Assembly (NCBI GenBank): GCA_003024985.2
Contig: PXIH01S0007767.1
Reading direction: 5' to 3' (one strand)
From: Euperipatoides rowelli
Taxonomy: Eukaryota > Onychophora > Udeonychophora > Euonychophora > Peripatopsidae
DNA: 10,014 nt
Below are positions 7,682 to 10,014 of this stretch, piece by piece (the first letter of the stretch is position 1; each line of letters begins with the position of its first letter). The notes under the pieces were generated by a model that searched no databases, was not told where the DNA came from, and saw only the letters and a list, made by a program, of their open reading frames with translations. Made by a program: the position numbers and the translations under genes.

Positions 7682-8262
7682 TTAATCTTGTTTTGTTGGG
7701 AATCCGTGGAAGTTGCGATTGTTGCGGGCGCAGGCTGAGTAGTAAAAAGGCTGTGTATATTTATACCTAGCTGGTGATCCCATGCGTGTCCCATTACCCA
7801 TTAGGCTAGTGCTATGTCGCCCTTTTCCGTGATAATTAACTCTAAACCTTTTGCCGTATAATTATTAAATTTTGCTTCTACTTTACAGTAGCCTATTGGT
7901 TTTATTATATGACCAAAGGCTTTTAATAAAATACTTGTTGCTAAGATTTTCCTTTTTGGCCAAATTTTACTAAACATTTTCTTAGGCATGATGGATATCG
8001 GAGTGCCTGTATCCAGCTCAAAGTTTACTTCCATGCTGGTCACAATTACTTTGAATAAGATTGGAGCATTATTATTTTCAATATCACAGTTAAACACAAA
8101 TTGTGTGTTTACGAGTAGGCCTACTGTGTCAATGTCTTCTTTCTCATCAGAATTGTCTCTCAGTTTGATTTTCTGCTGTATCGGATGAGTAGACTCACCT
8201 TGATTCGCGTTTGTCCTGTGTATTGGCTTCAGCTGTAAATAAGTTATCTGATGAACAATCAA
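7651..8262 (-). pseudogene. Ty3/Gypsy-type retropepsin fragment
   Basis: The minus-strand frame is open from at least 8262 to 7651, except for one TAA at 7801-7803. About residues 65-95 form an aspartic protease core: APILFKVIV, then VNFELDTGTPISIMP, with the catalytic D-T-G at 8005-8013. WPKRKIL...LLKAFGHIIKPIGYCKV follows, the usual KPLG strand of retropepsins. After the stop the same frame reads MGHAWDHQLGIN, matching the family's LLGRxWLxxL, and further on KIKEIIQKKYSS, matching the pre-RT linker. The amino part has LKPIHRTNA, similar to the spacer between zinc knuckles and protease in Gypsy polyproteins. Knuckles, RT, integrase and LTRs are missing. A retained DTG and one stop in about 200 codons suggest younger debris than the LINEs. 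A domesticated protease is an outside possibility. Confidence 0.75.
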
Positions 8263-8269
8263 AGGGTCA

Positions 8270-8830
8270 GATGCTACTTTAGTACGATAGGTAATGAATT
8301 CTTAGAAGTGGTCTATTATCAGATTGTTTTTTTTTTTAGCCAACATGTGATACATCCAACTGGCGAAGTTACAATTCTTAATTTGATTCTTACTTCAGAT
8401 CCTGATGCTGTATATGACTTAGAATTTGGTGAACACCTAGGAAATAGTGTTGATAATCTTATTACGGTAATAGGTTTGAATTATCCCGAATAGTTGAAAC
8501 AAAGCCAAATATGTTCCTGATTTTTTTTTAGGCAGATTTGGTAGTCTTAGTTGTTATTAGATGGAACCTAATGCAAGTTATGAATGGAAAAACAATTGAG
8601 AAGTGGGGGGATTTTTAAAATTATTTTAGAATTTTATTTGAAGACTTTCTATTCCCATGAGAAAACAATTATTAAAAATAATCCTAATTGGTTTACCAAA
8701 AAATTAAAAACATTTTTGGTATAGGCCTAATGCATTTTGCTTATAATAAATTTAAAGCATCAAATAAAGATGATAGAATTAGGTACAAATCTTGCAAAAG
8801 TGTATAGCCTAATATAATAAAACTATACAC
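8270..8830 (+). pseudogene. LINE endonuclease carboxy half and following linker
   Basis: From about 8278 the frame reads GNEFLEVVYYQ, QHVIHPTGEVTILNLILTS and DPDAVYDLEFGEHLGNSVDNLI. This is the closing part of the CR1/Jockey-type LINE endonuclease, normally FLxxVxDxxLxQHVxxPTR...LDLVLTS...LGNSDHNxI. The catalytic Ser-Asp-His is altered: the copy has NSVDN at 8443-8457. Past a stop at about 8491 and small frameshifts come an ADF(G)SL-like segment (8532-8548), NNPNWFTKKLK and AYNKFKASNKDD, which match the endonuclease-RT linker (NPxWFxKxLK, AYxKYK). The piece fades near 8830, before any RT. It follows in order from the amino half at 6805-7190, with minus-strand Gypsy sequence between. Confidence 0.75.
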
Positions 8831-9150
8831 TACTAATAAGAACTTAGAGAAAAAATAGCTAGCTTTTTTTTTTGTATAGCTTGACTGTTTTCAGGAGGAA
8901 AATTTTTAAAAACCTTGTAGTCACTAGCATGTTTTTGTTTTCAAGTAGCAAATAGTTCCTGATATGCTATCTACAATAAAAATGTTGCTTTTTCAAACAC
9001 TGATTTCTGAAATGAGATAGGATAAAGGCATGATCTGCCTGTTGATAGCTCCATTTAACTAAAAGATTTAGATAATAATGTAGAGGACATTAATGTATGT
9101 TAATTGTATAATAATGTTCGCAGCAAAACAATTTTATTAATATACGGTAC
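8831..9150. other. SRP54 upstream region, no exon recognised
   Basis: This AT-rich stretch lies between the LINE debris and the first recognised SRP54 exon. It would be either the promoter region or the end of a 5'-leader intron. No TATA box, CpG-rich core or donor site stands out well enough to call. Confidence 0.4.

Positions 9151-10014
<864 letters not shown>

Noticed and set aside
7988-8188. + strand open frame of 66 codons
   Set aside because: It is antisense to the Gypsy protease frame, which has the family motifs.

Overview
This is a strongly AT-rich piece of animal nuclear DNA, most likely from an invertebrate. It has spliced coding exons, homopolymer and dinucleotide runs, and many decayed transposable elements. 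There are no bacterial signs: no operons, no ribosome binding sites and no long intact genes. The only host gene recognised is the 5' end of SRP54, the 54-kDa GTPase subunit of the signal recognition particle. It lies at the right edge on the + strand, as two coding exons (9222-9299 and 9391-9482) separated by a 91-bp intron. The gene continues beyond the window. Wording such as ENVR at the second exon end is compatible with an arthropod, but the species cannot be fixed from this.

Layout. Bases 1-1680 hold no gene: they contain short duplications, a C12/(AC)6 microsatellite and a repeat (about 1200-1437) ending like a hAT terminus. At 1683-1917 lies a 235-bp non-autonomous hAT-like element with degenerate terminal inverted repeats and a 7/8 matching 8-bp target duplication. 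Bases 1918-3733 hold only simple sequence, a perfect 22-bp palindrome, small tandem duplications and a purine-rich tract followed by A10 and T20.

From 3734 to about 8830 the window is a retrotransposon graveyard. A minus-strand LINE ORF2 carboxy-terminal remnant (3734-4075) is followed by a GC-richer repeat related to the hAT-like element (4109-4290). Next comes the most complete LINE remnant (4318-5935, + strand), with recognisable reverse transcriptase motifs but several frameshifts and stops. A second + strand LINE piece covers the endonuclease-RT linker and RT fingers (6046-6448). A third is an endonuclease domain in two halves (6805-7190 and 8270-8830). Between the halves are minus-strand sequences: a Ty3/Gypsy-type aspartic protease region (7651-8262) and lysine/asparagine-rich open frames of unknown origin (7293-7681). 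This looks like a nested insertion.

None of the retroelement pieces can encode a working protein. The genes here do not form a pathway; the picture is one housekeeping gene whose upstream or first-intron region has collected mobile elements. I found no convincing new biological system. The most useful leads are the nested LINE/Gypsy arrangement, the small hAT-like family with several related copies, the unexplained minus-strand basic frames, and the closeness of this debris to the SRP54 start.
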